Source: a virus
DNA: 29,595 nt
Direction: 5' to 3' (one strand)
Virus record (IMG/VR): IMGVR_UViG_3300046001_006535
Span: 1 to 29,595 of that record
Position 1 is the stretch's first letter; every line of letters begins with the position of its first letter. The position numbers and the translations under genes are program-made. The notes under the pieces were generated by a model. It was not told where the DNA came from. It was given only the letters and a program-made list of their open reading frames with translations, and did no database searches. Below are positions 14,060-20,748 of this stretch, piece after piece.

Positions 14060-16210
14060 ATGCAGCGCGAACCTCATATTACCATCGACAGCACGGCCCA
14101 AGCTATTGAGGAGCACTACTCCACAGTGCAGCCGATGGACCCCAATAAGCCAAGGGTGCTGTTCCCTTCTGACCTCGTCCTGACCCGTGAGCAGGAGGAC
14201 AAGCTCTGCCAGAAGGCGCAAGAGTGGTATAGCCTGCTGGACGATGAACTGGGCCGGACGGAGACTGCCATGGATGGGCTGGAGGTGCCTCTCTTCTTGG
14301 CCAACTACAGTTCCGGAAGTGGATCTGGGCAGCAGAAGCCGGAGCGGAAGTTCCTCGCCAAGCGCCTGCTGTATCAACTCATCGCGGAGAACCGGATGGA
14401 GTTCCGCGCCATCCTGAATCCAAACAGCATCTTTTCCAAATCGAACTTGGTGGTCCCCTTGGCGCGGAAGATTGCCACGGCGATGGGAGCGCGGGCGGTG
14501 GATTACTTTTTTGGGACGGAGCCTTGGCTGGAGCAGAAACCATTGGGTGGGGAAGGAGACGCCCAGCTTGCTCTGAAGCTCCAGAAGCTGACGGATGTAA
14601 AATTCCAAGAGAGCGGGAGCACGGCGAGGCTGCGTCGGTCCTTGCCCGCGGCGTTCATTATCGGGGAAAGTGTGATGAAGATCACCCAGGCAAACCGGCG
14701 TGAGTTTTACCGGCGGAAGGAGGTGGTGGCGGTGGGCATGGATGGCAATCCTATCTTGGCCGCGGATGGTCAACCGATCACCGAGGAGGATACTTGGACG
14801 ATGCTGGAGGACGGGCAGATGATACTGGATAGAGATGGGCAGACGCCCAAGCCAGACGGGGAACTGGTGTACCAACCAGTCCTGATGGATGCGGAGATCG
14901 TCCACTACAGCGGGCCAGAGGTGAACCAGATTTACTACCGGGACTTCCTGTGTCCCAAGTCGGCGCCCTCGATCCAAGAGGCGCCATGCTGCATTCACAT
15001 GATGGAGTCCACGGCATCGGAAATCGCCCAGGCCTATATGCAGTCTCCCGGAAAGACCTTGGAGGAAGTGCAGCGGGCGGTGGAGGGACTACGGGATGCC
15101 CTGACCGGCCCCTATGAGCACCGCGGGGGAGATCAGGGGGCAAGGCCGGAACTGGGCGACACGCAGGCTGGACGCACCGCGGAGGCGACGACTGAATACG
15201 GGGAGTTCTACCTGCGGATCGACGCCGATGGGGATTTCCTGACGGAGGATGTGATGTTGGTGATGAATCCCAAAACCGGTTACCCGATCTACTACAACTA
15301 CACGGCGAACGTGACCAGTGACGGGCTGCGGCCATTCCGCGCCATCGTTCCCAAGCCGGTGCTGAACCGGTGGTATGGGCAGGGCGCCATTGAGCAGTTT
15401 GAAGAGCACCAAGAGACGGTGGACCTGATGGTGAACCGGCGGAACCTTTCGCAGAGTGCCGCCGGACGCATCACCTTATTCCGGGGGTACAATACTTTGG
15501 AGGGGGACTCTGATGCAAATCTGAAGATGAACTGGGGGCAGACTTACACGCCGCTGGCCAACAAGAAGGCGGAGGACATCGTGGAGGTGGTCTACTTGGA
15601 CGATAATAAATATGACACGCTGACCCAAGACCTTGAGTTTTTCATGCAGCTTGCACTGAACGAATCGGGCATCCAGCACGCCAACGACGGGAACAGCGCG
15701 GGGATGGATTCCACGAAGCTGGCGACGGGGATCCGGAACATTGAGAAAAGCGGGCGGGAATTGTTCGGGGTAGTGATTTCGGAATTGGAGAAGGGGATCA
15801 CGGAAACCGCCCAAGCGTTCACAACGACGCTCTACGCCAATCTGGAGGAAGAGGAGACGTTCGAGTTTCTCGAGGGGGATTTGCCCGTGGAGATGACCAT
15901 CGCCAAACGGGACGTGCAGGGTCTGCGGATGAATGTGCAGACGCTGCTGACGCGCTACCGGGATGAGCAGGCACTGGCCAGCAATGGGCAAGCCTACGCG
16001 CTCTTGTTTGGCGAGACGCCCTACTACAGCCTGCCACCAGAGATGCAGCAACTGGCGTCATCGTTTGTGCGAAGCCAACTCAAGGCACTGCAAATCACGC
16101 GGGCGGATGAATACGTGGTCCCGCAGATGATGCCGATGACGGGGGCGGCCCCTGGTGCTCCTCCTTCCGGTGTGCCCAAACAAGAGAAGAAAGGGACACC
16201 GAACCTATGA
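14060..16210 (+). CDS. phage portal protein
   Basis: A 716-aa protein forming the DNA-entry ring of the head. Size and features fit portals of podovirus-like phages: an early helical region, IFSKSNLVVPLARKIATAMG with VDYFFGTEPW (wing/stem entry), GESVMKITQANRREFYRRKE, PFRAIVPKPVLNRWYGQGAI, EQFEEHQETVDLMVNRRNLS, and a long helix-rich C-terminus ending in a Pro/Gly/Lys tail. The motif 'WYGQGAIEQFEEHQETVD' matches the portal clamp/stem pattern in which a helix with E-x-x-x-x-x-D-x-x-x-N-R follows a G-x-G/W-Y-G turn. Starting at the ATG at 14060, it overlaps the next gene by 4 bases. Confidence 0.85.
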   Translation: MQREPHITIDSTAQAIEEHYSTVQPMDPNKPRVLFPSDLVLTREQEDKLCQKAQEWYSLLDDELGRTETAMDGLEVPLFLANYSSGSGSGQQKPERKFLAKRLLYQLIAENRMEFRAILNPNSIFSKSNLVVPLARKIATAMGARAVDYFFGTEPWLEQKPLGGEGDAQLALKLQKLTDVKFQESGSTARLRRSLPAAFIIGESVMKITQANRREFYRRKEVVAVGMDGNPILAADGQPITEEDTWTMLEDGQMILDRDGQTPKPDGELVYQPVLMDAEIVHYSGPEVNQIYYRDFLCPKSAPSIQEAPCCIHMMESTASEIAQAYMQSPGKTLEEVQRAVEGLRDALTGPYEHRGGDQGARPELGDTQAGRTAEATTEYGEFYLRIDADGDFLTEDVMLVMNPKTGYPIYYNYTANVTSDGLRPFRAIVPKPVLNRWYGQGAIEQFEEHQETVDLMVNRRNLSQSAAGRITLFRGYNTLEGDSDANLKMNWGQTYTPLANKKAEDIVEVVYLDDNKYDTLTQDLEFFMQLALNESGIQHANDGNSAGMDSTKLATGIRNIEKSGRELFGVVISELEKGITETAQAFTTTLYANLEEEETFEFLEGDLPVEMTIAKRDVQGLRMNVQTLLTRYRDEQALASNGQAYALLFGETPYYSLPPEMQQLASSFVRSQLKALQITRADEYVVPQMMPMTGAAPGAPPSGVPKQEKKGTPNL

Positions 16211-16449
16211 CCCCTCCGCAGAACGACCAAGAATGGAAGCTCATCCAGAGCCTGCAACGATGCGAGGGGTGGACCGGGTGGATGGTGCCGAAAATGGAAA
16301 AGCGCCTTGAGGAAATCAAGACGCTTCTCTTGGATGACCACGGCGATGTGGTGACGACCCGGCTACGGACGGAATACCGGTTCCTCAAGGAATGGATGGG
16401 GAAACCGGCGCAAGTGCGTGGGGTGCTGGAGGCAAAGGCCGGGGGGTAG
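16207..16449 (+). CDS. 80-aa small protein coupled to portal
   Basis: Starts MTPPQNDQEWKLIQSLQRCE, overlapping the portal stop by 4 bases (ATGA). The chain is helical, charged and Trp-rich (WTGWMVPKMEKRLEEIKTLL), ending in KAGG. Small helical genes following portals often encode head assembly or accessory proteins. No named family is recognised. The coupling suggests amounts matched to portal. It ends 20 bases before a convergent minus-strand gene without any visible terminator. Confidence 0.62.
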   Translation: MTPPQNDQEWKLIQSLQRCEGWTGWMVPKMEKRLEEIKTLLLDDHGDVVTTRLRTEYRFLKEWMGKPAQVRGVLEAKAGG

Positions 16450-16469
16450 GGGTTTGGATATTGCCCTCT

Positions 16470-17102
16470 TCAATAAGCCCATTTCGCGTCACCCAGAATT
16501 TCGTCTGAGTCTGACCACCACTCGTCCCATTGAGCATTGGTGGCGACGTCCCAGTCTGGAATGGCGGCGGCGGCGTCCTTGCCGGTGAGCGATACCGGGA
16601 GCCATTTGATGCGGTTGTTCGGGTAGATAGCGATTTGGCCGTTCTCAAGGCGGAGGACGTTGCCTTCTTTGTGCTCTTCCATCAGTTCAGAGTCGCCAAC
16701 ATCGAGGATACCCTGCGCTTGCCCCTCTGGCATGAAATCAATGGTGAACCAGTAGTGGCCCCGGATTGGAGGCATTCCCCTGCCGAGGTTGACGATCACC
16801 GGCACGTCGTTGAGTTGGTCTTTACGCCACGCCTCAATCGACCCTGAGAGACACTCCCACATTTGGACCTTGTGGAGTGGCAGGGCTTGGTGGTCGTCTT
16901 CCGGCTCGTACCAGTAGACGCACTGCGGCGGGATTTTGTCGTAGCAGGCGGCGTATTTCTCCACCCACACTTGGAAGGAGAAGGGGCGGTTCCGCATGGC
17001 TCTGACGGAGACAAGCCACGCAGGTTCGTAGCGGTCGGCAGGTCCACCAAAGGCGTCACAGCGGACGAAGATTTTGGTCTTGGGGCAGTTTACGTTTCTC
17101 AT
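16470..17102 (-). CDS. 210-aa hypothetical protein
   Basis: Starts MRNVNCPKTKIFVRCDAFGG at the ATG at 17102, overlapping the upstream gene by 4 bases. The sequence is aromatic-rich with many Trp/Tyr/Pro (FSFQVWVEKYAACYDKIPPQ, YWYEPEDDH, RGHYWFTIDFMPE) and an acidic end (DWDVATNAQWDEWWSDSDEI). Strand-like and loop-like segments alternate, with no recognised catalytic motif. It is the last gene of the long minus-strand early operon, meeting the portal operon head-on at 16450-16469. Function unknown. Confidence 0.65.
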   Translation of the reverse strand: MRNVNCPKTKIFVRCDAFGGPADRYEPAWLVSVRAMRNRPFSFQVWVEKYAACYDKIPPQCVYWYEPEDDHQALPLHKVQMWECLSGSIEAWRKDQLNDVPVIVNLGRGMPPIRGHYWFTIDFMPEGQAQGILDVGDSELMEEHKEGNVLRLENGQIAIYPNNRIKWLPVSLTGKDAAAAIPDWDVATNAQWDEWWSDSDEILGDAKWAY

Positions 17103-17347
17103 GGTACTTTGTGGTTGAGTGTGGTGCTTTTTGGGCTGCTTGCGATGAATCCCTTCAGTGCTTTTTTGGTCAGCTTTTCGACGTGCTGCGGATCGAGGCA
17201 CCGCCCCCCATCAAAGGTTGCCCATGTATGAATGATTTGCAGGGCTGTGATTGCTGCCTCAAACTCCTTGGCGTGCGCAATCCAGCCGTCTCCTTTTAGA
17301 AGCCTGACTTGCTCGGCGAGGAAGAGACGGTCTTGGATCGGGGTCAT
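17099..17347 (-). CDS. 82-aa hypothetical protein
   Basis: Starts MTPIQDRLFLAEQVRLLKGD; overlaps both neighbours by 4 bases. Mostly helical with a short Trp-centred segment (GDGWIAHAKEFEAAITALQI) and a basic end (VEKLTKKALKGFIASSPKS). Small early phage proteins of this kind often modify host processes, but nothing in this sequence indicates a target. Not recognised as a family. Confidence 0.55.
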   Translation of the reverse strand: MTPIQDRLFLAEQVRLLKGDGWIAHAKEFEAAITALQIIHTWATFDGGRCLDPQHVEKLTKKALKGFIASSPKSTTLNHKVP

Positions 17348-17580
17348 GGTTTTGGCTGGTCGGTTTTGCATTTGGCCAAGAAACGATGCAGGAAGTTAAA
17401 GGAGTTTTCAGCGCGAGTCCCCCATTCGTCTTCTTTTCCGTTAGCCCAATTCACGCAGTCGTTTATTGCGGCGACGGCTTCGTCCCGTTCACGCCTCAGA
17501 ACACACATCGGTCTGACGCAGGCGTTGTGACAGGAATGGATGCCGCGTGACCACTGGTCTGTTTCTAGGGTGTCGCTCAT
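17344..17580 (-). CDS. 78-aa hypothetical protein (MSDTL start)
   Basis: Starts MSDTLETDQWSRGIHSCHNA at the ATG at 17580, inside a 23-bp repeat shared with the lipoprotein start at 18193. The chain is helical with four Cys (C17, C21, C26 and C39 by rough count) and several His, then EDEWGTRAENSFNFLHRFLA. Metal binding is possible but the spacing matches no known zinc fold. The gene overlaps both neighbours by 4 bases. Confidence 0.55.
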   Translation of the reverse strand: MSDTLETDQWSRGIHSCHNACVRPMCVLRRERDEAVAAINDCVNWANGKEDEWGTRAENSFNFLHRFLAKCKTDQPKP

Positions 17581-17592
17581 GGGTGTTTGGGG
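17570..17592. repeat. 23-bp direct repeat at a gene junction, copy 1
   Basis: Identical over 23 bases to 18181-18203. It spans the end of one gene (…PKHP, stop) and the overlapping start MSDTL of the next. The surrounding genes are not homologous. Confidence 0.85.
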
Positions 17593-17849
17593 TAGGGTTT
17601 GGATATCACGCTGTTCGCCGCACTCCTGAGCGTGCCGCCAAACTCGACCGGCACCGTTGCAGGATCGGGCGTGATGCAACGGAGAGTGTTGCCGTCGATC
17701 TCCAAGTCGAGCGATTGCCCATCCTTGCCAAGCGGATGGATGTAGATCGTGACAACCTTGTCAGATCGCTGCTTGGATGCGACGAGCCTGAACTCGGTCT
17801 TCATTCCTTCGTTGCCTTCTTTGGTGAGATAGTCTTGGAGTGTCGTCAT
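17577..17849 (-). CDS. 90-aa hypothetical protein
   Basis: Starts MTTLQDYLTKEGNEGMKTEF and ends KPYPKHP. Residues ~17-65 alternate like a small beta fold (FRLVASKQRSDKVVTIYIHP, LDLEIDGNTLRCITPD). The end overlaps the MSDTL start of the next gene in the 23-bp repeat. The start overlaps the tiny 35-aa frame at 17846-17953 by 4 bases. A second methionine at residue 16 (MKTEFRLVA) is an alternative start. Unknown function. Confidence 0.58.
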   Translation of the reverse strand: MTTLQDYLTKEGNEGMKTEFRLVASKQRSDKVVTIYIHPLGKDGQSLDLEIDGNTLRCITPDPATVPVEFGGTLRSAANSVISKPYPKHP

Positions 17850-17953
17850 GGTCTGTGTCTTGCGGTGAGGAGGCTACCGGCCACCAACGGCGAACAAGCC
17901 CACTGCACGCCAACCAGATGGGCGGCAGAGTCTTGTCCAAAAAGTGAGTTCAT
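17846..17953 (-). CDS. 35-aa possible small protein
   Basis: A short frame MNSLFGQDSAAHLVGVQWAC followed by SPLVAGSLLTARHRP. It ends in an ATGA overlap with the next gene, the same junction used by nearly every neighbour, and fills most of an otherwise empty 140-base space. The middle is mildly hydrophobic. The space also contains a long inverted repeat, so the region may be regulatory rather than coding. Low confidence. Confidence 0.3.
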   Translation of the reverse strand: MNSLFGQDSAAHLVGVQWACSPLVAGSLLTARHRP

Positions 17954-17968
17954 TTTCGCCCATCTGGT
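17913..17968. repeat. 12-bp perfect inverted repeat
   Basis: ACCAGATGGGCG at 17913-17924 is the exact reverse complement of CGCCCATCTGGT at 17957-17968, with 32 bases between. A stem-loop could form on either strand. There is no T-run, so it is not an intrinsic terminator. A protein-binding or mRNA-structure role is possible. Confidence 0.6.
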
Positions 17969-17989
17969 GGGTGATTGGGAGCGTTCTGC

Positions 17990-18193
17990 CTACTCATGGT
18001 TGTGGCAGTTGCAGTCCGGGTGGTGGGTGATTCCGCCAGCGTAAGACCCGCCATCATATAGGATGAAGGAATGCCCCTCATATTGGATCGTGTGCAGCGC
18101 GGATGAATCGTCTTTATTGCTGCACCCCACAAGGCCGAACAAGACGGTGATGCCAACCCCGAGGGCGGCGATGTTTTTTAGTGTGTCGCTCAT
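17990..18193 (-). CDS. 67-aa early lipoprotein with His/Cys-rich tail
   Basis: Starts MSDTLKNIAALGVGITVLFG with lipobox LVGC (lipidated Cys at 24). The mature part includes TIQYEGHSFILYDGGSYAGG followed by ITHHPDCNCHNHE, which has two adjacent His, a Cys-x-Cys and two more His, suitable for metal binding. It lies among early genes, not in the lysis cassette, so an accessory function at the host envelope such as superinfection exclusion is possible. Such roles are known for some phage lipoproteins but not shown here. The first five residues come from the 23-bp repeat. Confidence 0.65.
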   Translation of the reverse strand: MSDTLKNIAALGVGITVLFGLVGCSNKDDSSALHTIQYEGHSFILYDGGSYAGGITHHPDCNCHNHE

Positions 18194-18203
18194 GGGTGTT
18201 TGG
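18181..18203. repeat. 23-bp direct repeat at a gene junction, copy 2
   Basis: Second copy of 17570-17592. It again overlaps a '…PKHP stop / MSDTL start' junction, here between the 67-aa gene at 18190-18393 and the lipoprotein. Confidence 0.85.
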
Positions 18204-18393
18204 GGCAGTGTCTGGTTTGGTCCTCAACGGCAACGTAAACATCGCAACGGTAGGTCATCCATGCTGCAAGCCTTTGCCCGTCCGGCGTAAACCAGACAAA
18301 AGAAGAATCGGGCGACTCAAACAGCGTTATGGTCCCGGTCATGCCGTACCGCAGGAGTCCAGTATCGTTTCCGACGTAGATGGCTCGTTTCAT
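18190..18393 (-). CDS. 67-aa hypothetical protein
   Basis: Starts MKRAIYVGNDTGLLRYGMTG and ends TRHCPKHP. The chain looks like a small all-beta protein: short strands with Gly/Asp turns (TITLFESPDSSFVWFTPDGQ, CDVYVAVEDQ). Overlaps both neighbours by 4 bases. Its last codons lie in the 23-bp repeat, although the rest is unlike the protein at 17577-17849 that shares this ending. Unknown function. Confidence 0.6.
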   Translation of the reverse strand: MKRAIYVGNDTGLLRYGMTGTITLFESPDSSFVWFTPDGQRLAAWMTYRCDVYVAVEDQTRHCPKHP

Positions 18394-18596
18394 TTCGGCT
18401 CCTCCAGTTGATCGACCAAGTCATCAAAATGACCCTGACCCGTTAAGGTCTTCCGGTTCAAGTCCGCATATTGTGAGGCGTTAAGCAGACGCAATTTCTC
18501 GTATCTGAGGTATCCAAGCGCCAGCACCTCAACAGGCAGAACTGAAGCGACCCGGTGGATGTCGGCCCTTATTTTTTCTCGTTGTTCCGGGGTCAT
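18390..18596 (-). CDS. 68-aa hypothetical helical protein
   Basis: Starts MTPEQREKIRADIHRVASVL; highly charged and helical throughout, with a hydrophobic patch LPVEVLALGYLRYEKLRLLN. Ends FDDLVDQLEEPK. 4-base overlaps on both sides. Small acidic helical proteins of phage early regions may be inhibitors of host proteins, but nothing here identifies one. Confidence 0.6.
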   Translation of the reverse strand: MTPEQREKIRADIHRVASVLPVEVLALGYLRYEKLRLLNASQYADLNRKTLTGQGHFDDLVDQLEEPK

Positions 18597-18952
18597 TTCA
18601 CAGCCTCCGATTTAAGCTGATGGCATTCCTTGTCATGCCAGCAAACTCCGCAAAATTCATCGTCCCCAAAGTATTCGGGACAGATCGGAGGAATCTCCCG
18701 TCGTGCGAAATCCCCTGGGTCACATTGGCATTTGCCTACAATCGGCATATTGTTTTCCCATGCCTCCAGAACCTTGCAGGCCCGCGAGTTAGCTTGCCCG
18801 GCCTCTGATGCGTCAGCCTGTGCGTTCTCTGGCCCGCAGCAGGACACGCAGCAAGGGTAGCCGCAGTGATGGTTGTCGCAGTCGTTCACTGAGACGACGA
18901 CGTAAGGCAGGACATCCTTGAGAGCTTTGGCGAGTTGAAGTTCTGTAATCAT
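18593..18952 (-). CDS. 119-aa Cys-rich protein, possible zinc binder
   Basis: The start is taken at MITELQLAKALKDVLPYVVV (ATG at 18952), which gives the usual 4-base overlap; a longer frame begins inside the upstream gene. Two Cys clusters are visible: CDNHHCGYPCCVSCCG near residues 25-40, and CQCDPGDF…CPEYF…CGVCWHDKEC near 75-113. This pattern could hold one or two zinc ions. A similar double-Cys layout appears in small phage proteins of unknown role. Protein or nucleic-acid binding is inferred. Confidence 0.6.
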   Translation of the reverse strand: MITELQLAKALKDVLPYVVVSVNDCDNHHCGYPCCVSCCGPENAQADASEAGQANSRACKVLEAWENNMPIVGKCQCDPGDFARREIPPICPEYFGDDEFCGVCWHDKECHQLKSEAVK

Positions 18953-19239
18953 GGTTCGTTTGATGGGTTGCTGACCTTTTTGGCATACCGTCGTTTTACC
19001 GTCGTCGGCTTGTCGTGAAGGTTGTTTACGGAAATCCACTGGGAGTGCTCGGCCTCGGCTTTAGGAGATTCGTCCCAAACAGTCCGTAAAGATTGAACCA
19101 TGCTTGCCCCAACAGGTTTGGCGGATACGTGCTCCAGCCGAGGGCGGCGGATGCTGAACACTGTTTTATAGTCCCTTCGGTTCTGGATTTCAGACGGACA
19201 CAGTTTCTTTTTTGGTTTGGAGAATTTCGGTGGGGTCAT
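18949..19239 (-). CDS. 96-aa basic hypothetical protein
   Basis: Starts MTPPKFSKPKKKLCPSEIQN. Strongly basic at both ends (KPKKKLC; TVKRRYAKKV), with a central acidic/Trp segment (RTVWDESPKAEAEHSQWISV). The positive ends suggest nucleic-acid binding, but no fold is recognised. It directly follows the SSB-like gene (14-base gap) and overlaps the Cys-rich gene by 4 bases, so a role near replication is plausible. Confidence 0.58.
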   Translation of the reverse strand: MTPPKFSKPKKKLCPSEIQNRRDYKTVFSIRRPRLEHVSAKPVGASMVQSLRTVWDESPKAEAEHSQWISVNNLHDKPTTVKRRYAKKVSNPSNEP

Positions 19240-19253
19240 GGGTGCGTTATATG

Positions 19254-19586
19254 TTAGAATGGGATGTCGTCGTTGCTTGGCAGGTTGGTGGCGCCGCGAT
19301 TGACCGGCGTGGCCTGTTGCATCGGAGGGCGCATCTGGCTGGCGATGCCGGGGCCATTCCCTTGCCTGTTGTTGATGCGGATGACGTTGCCAAGGATCTT
19401 GTCTTTCTCGCCTGCGTCATTACGCTCCTTGCCAATGTCTTGCTTGACCATTCCAAATTGACCATACTGGTCTTCCTCGTCATTCAGAAAGACAGCAATC
19501 TTGGCGTAGGTGCCCTTTTCTCCCTTATGGAATGCGGTTTTATCAAACTTGGTGACGTCGATCTTGAGTGTGAGTATTTTAGACAT
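19254..19586 (-). CDS. ssb: single-stranded DNA-binding protein
   Basis: The 110-aa protein coats single-stranded DNA during replication and recombination. The N-terminal ~70 residues have the OB-fold-like alternation (TLKIDVTKFDKTAFHKGEKG, TYAKIAVFLNDEEDQYGQFG). A flexible Gly/Gln/Pro-rich linker follows (INNRQGNGPGIASQMRPPMQ). The last residues are SNDDIPF, the acidic DD-I-P-F tip that recruits partner proteins in bacterial SSB. The usual family length is ~110-180, so this is a short phage version. Its leader is A/C-rich and carries no Shine-Dalgarno sequence. The gene symbol is used in the generic sense. Confidence 0.85.
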   Translation of the reverse strand: MSKILTLKIDVTKFDKTAFHKGEKGTYAKIAVFLNDEEDQYGQFGMVKQDIGKERNDAGEKDKILGNVIRINNRQGNGPGIASQMRPPMQQATPVNRGATNLPSNDDIPF

Positions 19587-19674
19587 AGGGGTGTGTGGTT
19601 TGGTTTAGTTGGACGCGGCGACTAATGGTAGCTTCCTCCAGGCTCTCCCAGAGGCCACTTGCCGCCGCATCCAA
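19579..19674 (-). CDS. 31-aa possible small protein with TTG start
   Basis: Between the MazG-like gene and ssb a frame reads sensibly as protein (AAASGLWESLEEATISRRVQ then LNQTTHPYV) and ends overlapping the ssb start. A TTG at 19674 has GGGAGGA 6-7 bases before it, an unusually good Shine-Dalgarno sequence for this phage. The frame stays open further upstream to at least 19768 without an ATG, so the true start may be earlier or the gene may be decayed. Helical and acidic; no family recognised. Confidence 0.3.
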   Translation of the reverse strand: MDAAASGLWESLEEATISRRVQLNQTTHPYV

Positions 19675-19753
19675 ATTGAGTCCTCCCAGCCGCCTGACGC
19701 CGCCCTCCTCCAAGAGTTTGGTTAATAAATCAGGCGACTGGTCGGAAATTGGT

Positions 19754-20095
19754 TTAGAAGGCTTTTCCGCCGTGCATTTTCTCCCGTCCTTTGTTCATCT
19801 CGGTCTTGGCAAGGATGGCTCCGGCGATGTCCCAGCCGCGGGCGGCACTGAGGTCCATGATGCGGATGACGACGTCGGCGAGTTCCGCTTCTGCTCCGGA
19901 GTAGGAGGGGATTTTATCGTCGGGGGGATTGCCCATACGGAGGGCTTCGAGGGCCTCGGAGACTTCTGAATGGATCAGGGCGAGGGCTTCGCCGTTGTTG
20001 CGGTCGAGGTCCCACCATCCTTTGGATTTGGCGGTTTCGTGGACGGCGCCAGAGAGGGCGCGGAAGCTGGAGAGGAACTGGTCTTGGGTGCTCAT
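19754..20095 (-). CDS. MazG-like nucleotide pyrophosphohydrolase
   Basis: A 113-aa all-helical protein with the MazG/dUTPase-like metal motif: S-E44-V-S-E47 and, 24 residues later, E71-L-A-D74 (ExxE…ExxD), in the sequences ALIHSEVSEALEALRMG and AEAELADVVIRIMDLSAARG. These acids bind Mg2+ and hydrolyse (d)NTPs to monophosphates. Phage MazG proteins may cleanse nucleotide pools or lower (p)ppGpp. The C-terminal KMHGGKAF is also common in the family. The leader contains the AACCATCAC element and the CTCAAA-n-AGAAA motif, so it may head a transcription unit. Confidence 0.82.
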   Translation of the reverse strand: MSTQDQFLSSFRALSGAVHETAKSKGWWDLDRNNGEALALIHSEVSEALEALRMGNPPDDKIPSYSGAEAELADVVIRIMDLSAARGWDIAGAILAKTEMNKGREKMHGGKAF

Positions 20096-20111
20096 GGGTG
20101 TGATGGTTTAC

Positions 20112-20127
20112 GGTGTTTCTTTTTGAG
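20112..20127 (-). promoter_or_regulatory. copy of recurrent CTCAAA-n-AGAAACACC motif
   Basis: Minus-strand sense CTCAAAAAGAAACACC, 17 bases before the MazG-like start. It matches 28664-28679 in 15 of 16 bases, and both are followed by AACCATCAC before the next gene. Probable regulatory site; binding factor unknown. Confidence 0.4.
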
Positions 20128-20146
20128 GCACAGGTGTGTCAATGGA

Positions 20147-20512
20147 TCACTCTTGAGGAGGCGTCAAGGGGACAGGGTCTGACGAAGCTGTGTTTGCCGT
20201 CCAGACGATGGCCTTCCGCCCACTGGCGTTGGGTCTGCGATGCCCTGAATCAAAGACGAGTCCCTGCATCCGGAGTTCTGTAACCCGTGGCCGGATCGCC
20301 AAAACCGATGCGCCGACGGATTCCGCAATCTCGTCCGCTGTCAGGTGGAGGGTTTTGAGGGCGGCGAGACACTGACCGCGCAACGTGGAGGCAAGGTCCA
20401 CCATGCTCTTCGCCGCAGAGCGGGAGGTATCGGTGTCCCGTGCTCCCGGAGCTTCCGGGTATTGAAAGCTTTCGCGCTGCCATTCAAAAAGATCTGTGGC
20501 AACGTAGCTCAT
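20147..20512 (-). CDS. winged-helix DNA-binding protein
   Basis: The start is MSYVATDLFEWQRESFQYPE (ATG at 20512), overlapping the previous gene by 4 bases. An N-terminal TDTSRSAAKSM segment precedes a winged helix: LTADEIAESVGASVLAIRPR VTELRMQGL (about residues 65-92) and a wing DSGHRRPNASGRKAIVW. This arrangement, with the conserved R-x-N-A-S-G-R-x-A-x-V-W wing, is common in phage genomes among replication and early genes. The exact role is not known. It lies before the MazG-like gene, separated from it by a 51-base regulatory space. Confidence 0.75.
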   Translation of the reverse strand: MSYVATDLFEWQRESFQYPEAPGARDTDTSRSAAKSMVDLASTLRGQCLAALKTLHLTADEIAESVGASVLAIRPRVTELRMQGLVFDSGHRRPNASGRKAIVWTANTASSDPVPLTPPQE

Positions 20513-20748
20513 GGGGCGCCCTCCTCGTTCCACAGGCGCAGGCCCAGTTTGACGGCAAGTGATGTGATTGCGTCGTCCTCGGTTGGTCCGTAAGCACTGG
20601 CACTGATGAAGTCTCCCTCATGCCGATACGCCATCCAGTGGTTAAAAGACTTGGCGTCGGTTCTTAACGCAATTACTTTAATCCCGTGCCGGTCCAGCCA
20701 GATCAGGCGAGGGCTTTTGGTTTCTTCGACGTCGAATAGTTCGTTCAT
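20509..20748 (-). CDS. 79-aa hypothetical protein
   Basis: Starts MNELFDVEETKSPRLIWLDR. Reads as a small alpha/beta protein: strands LIWLDRHGIKVIALRTD, then YRHEGDFISASAYG, and a helix EDDAITSLAVKLGLRLW. The helix-terminal 'A-x-x-x-L-A-x-x-L-G-L-x-L-W' recalls short phage domains that accompany nucleases, but this is not decisive. 4-base overlaps on both sides. Function unknown. Confidence 0.6.
   Translation of the reverse strand: MNELFDVEETKSPRLIWLDRHGIKVIALRTDAKSFNHWMAYRHEGDFISASAYGPTEDDAITSLAVKLGLRLWNEEGAP

Noticed and set aside
13751-14998. Long minus-strand frame of 415 codons
   Set aside because: Antisense to the portal gene and overlapping the XRE gene; Arg/Pro/His/Leu-rich composition typical of shadow frames.
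15476-16051. Minus-strand frame of 191 codons
   Set aside because: Antisense to the C-terminal half of portal, which has clear family features.
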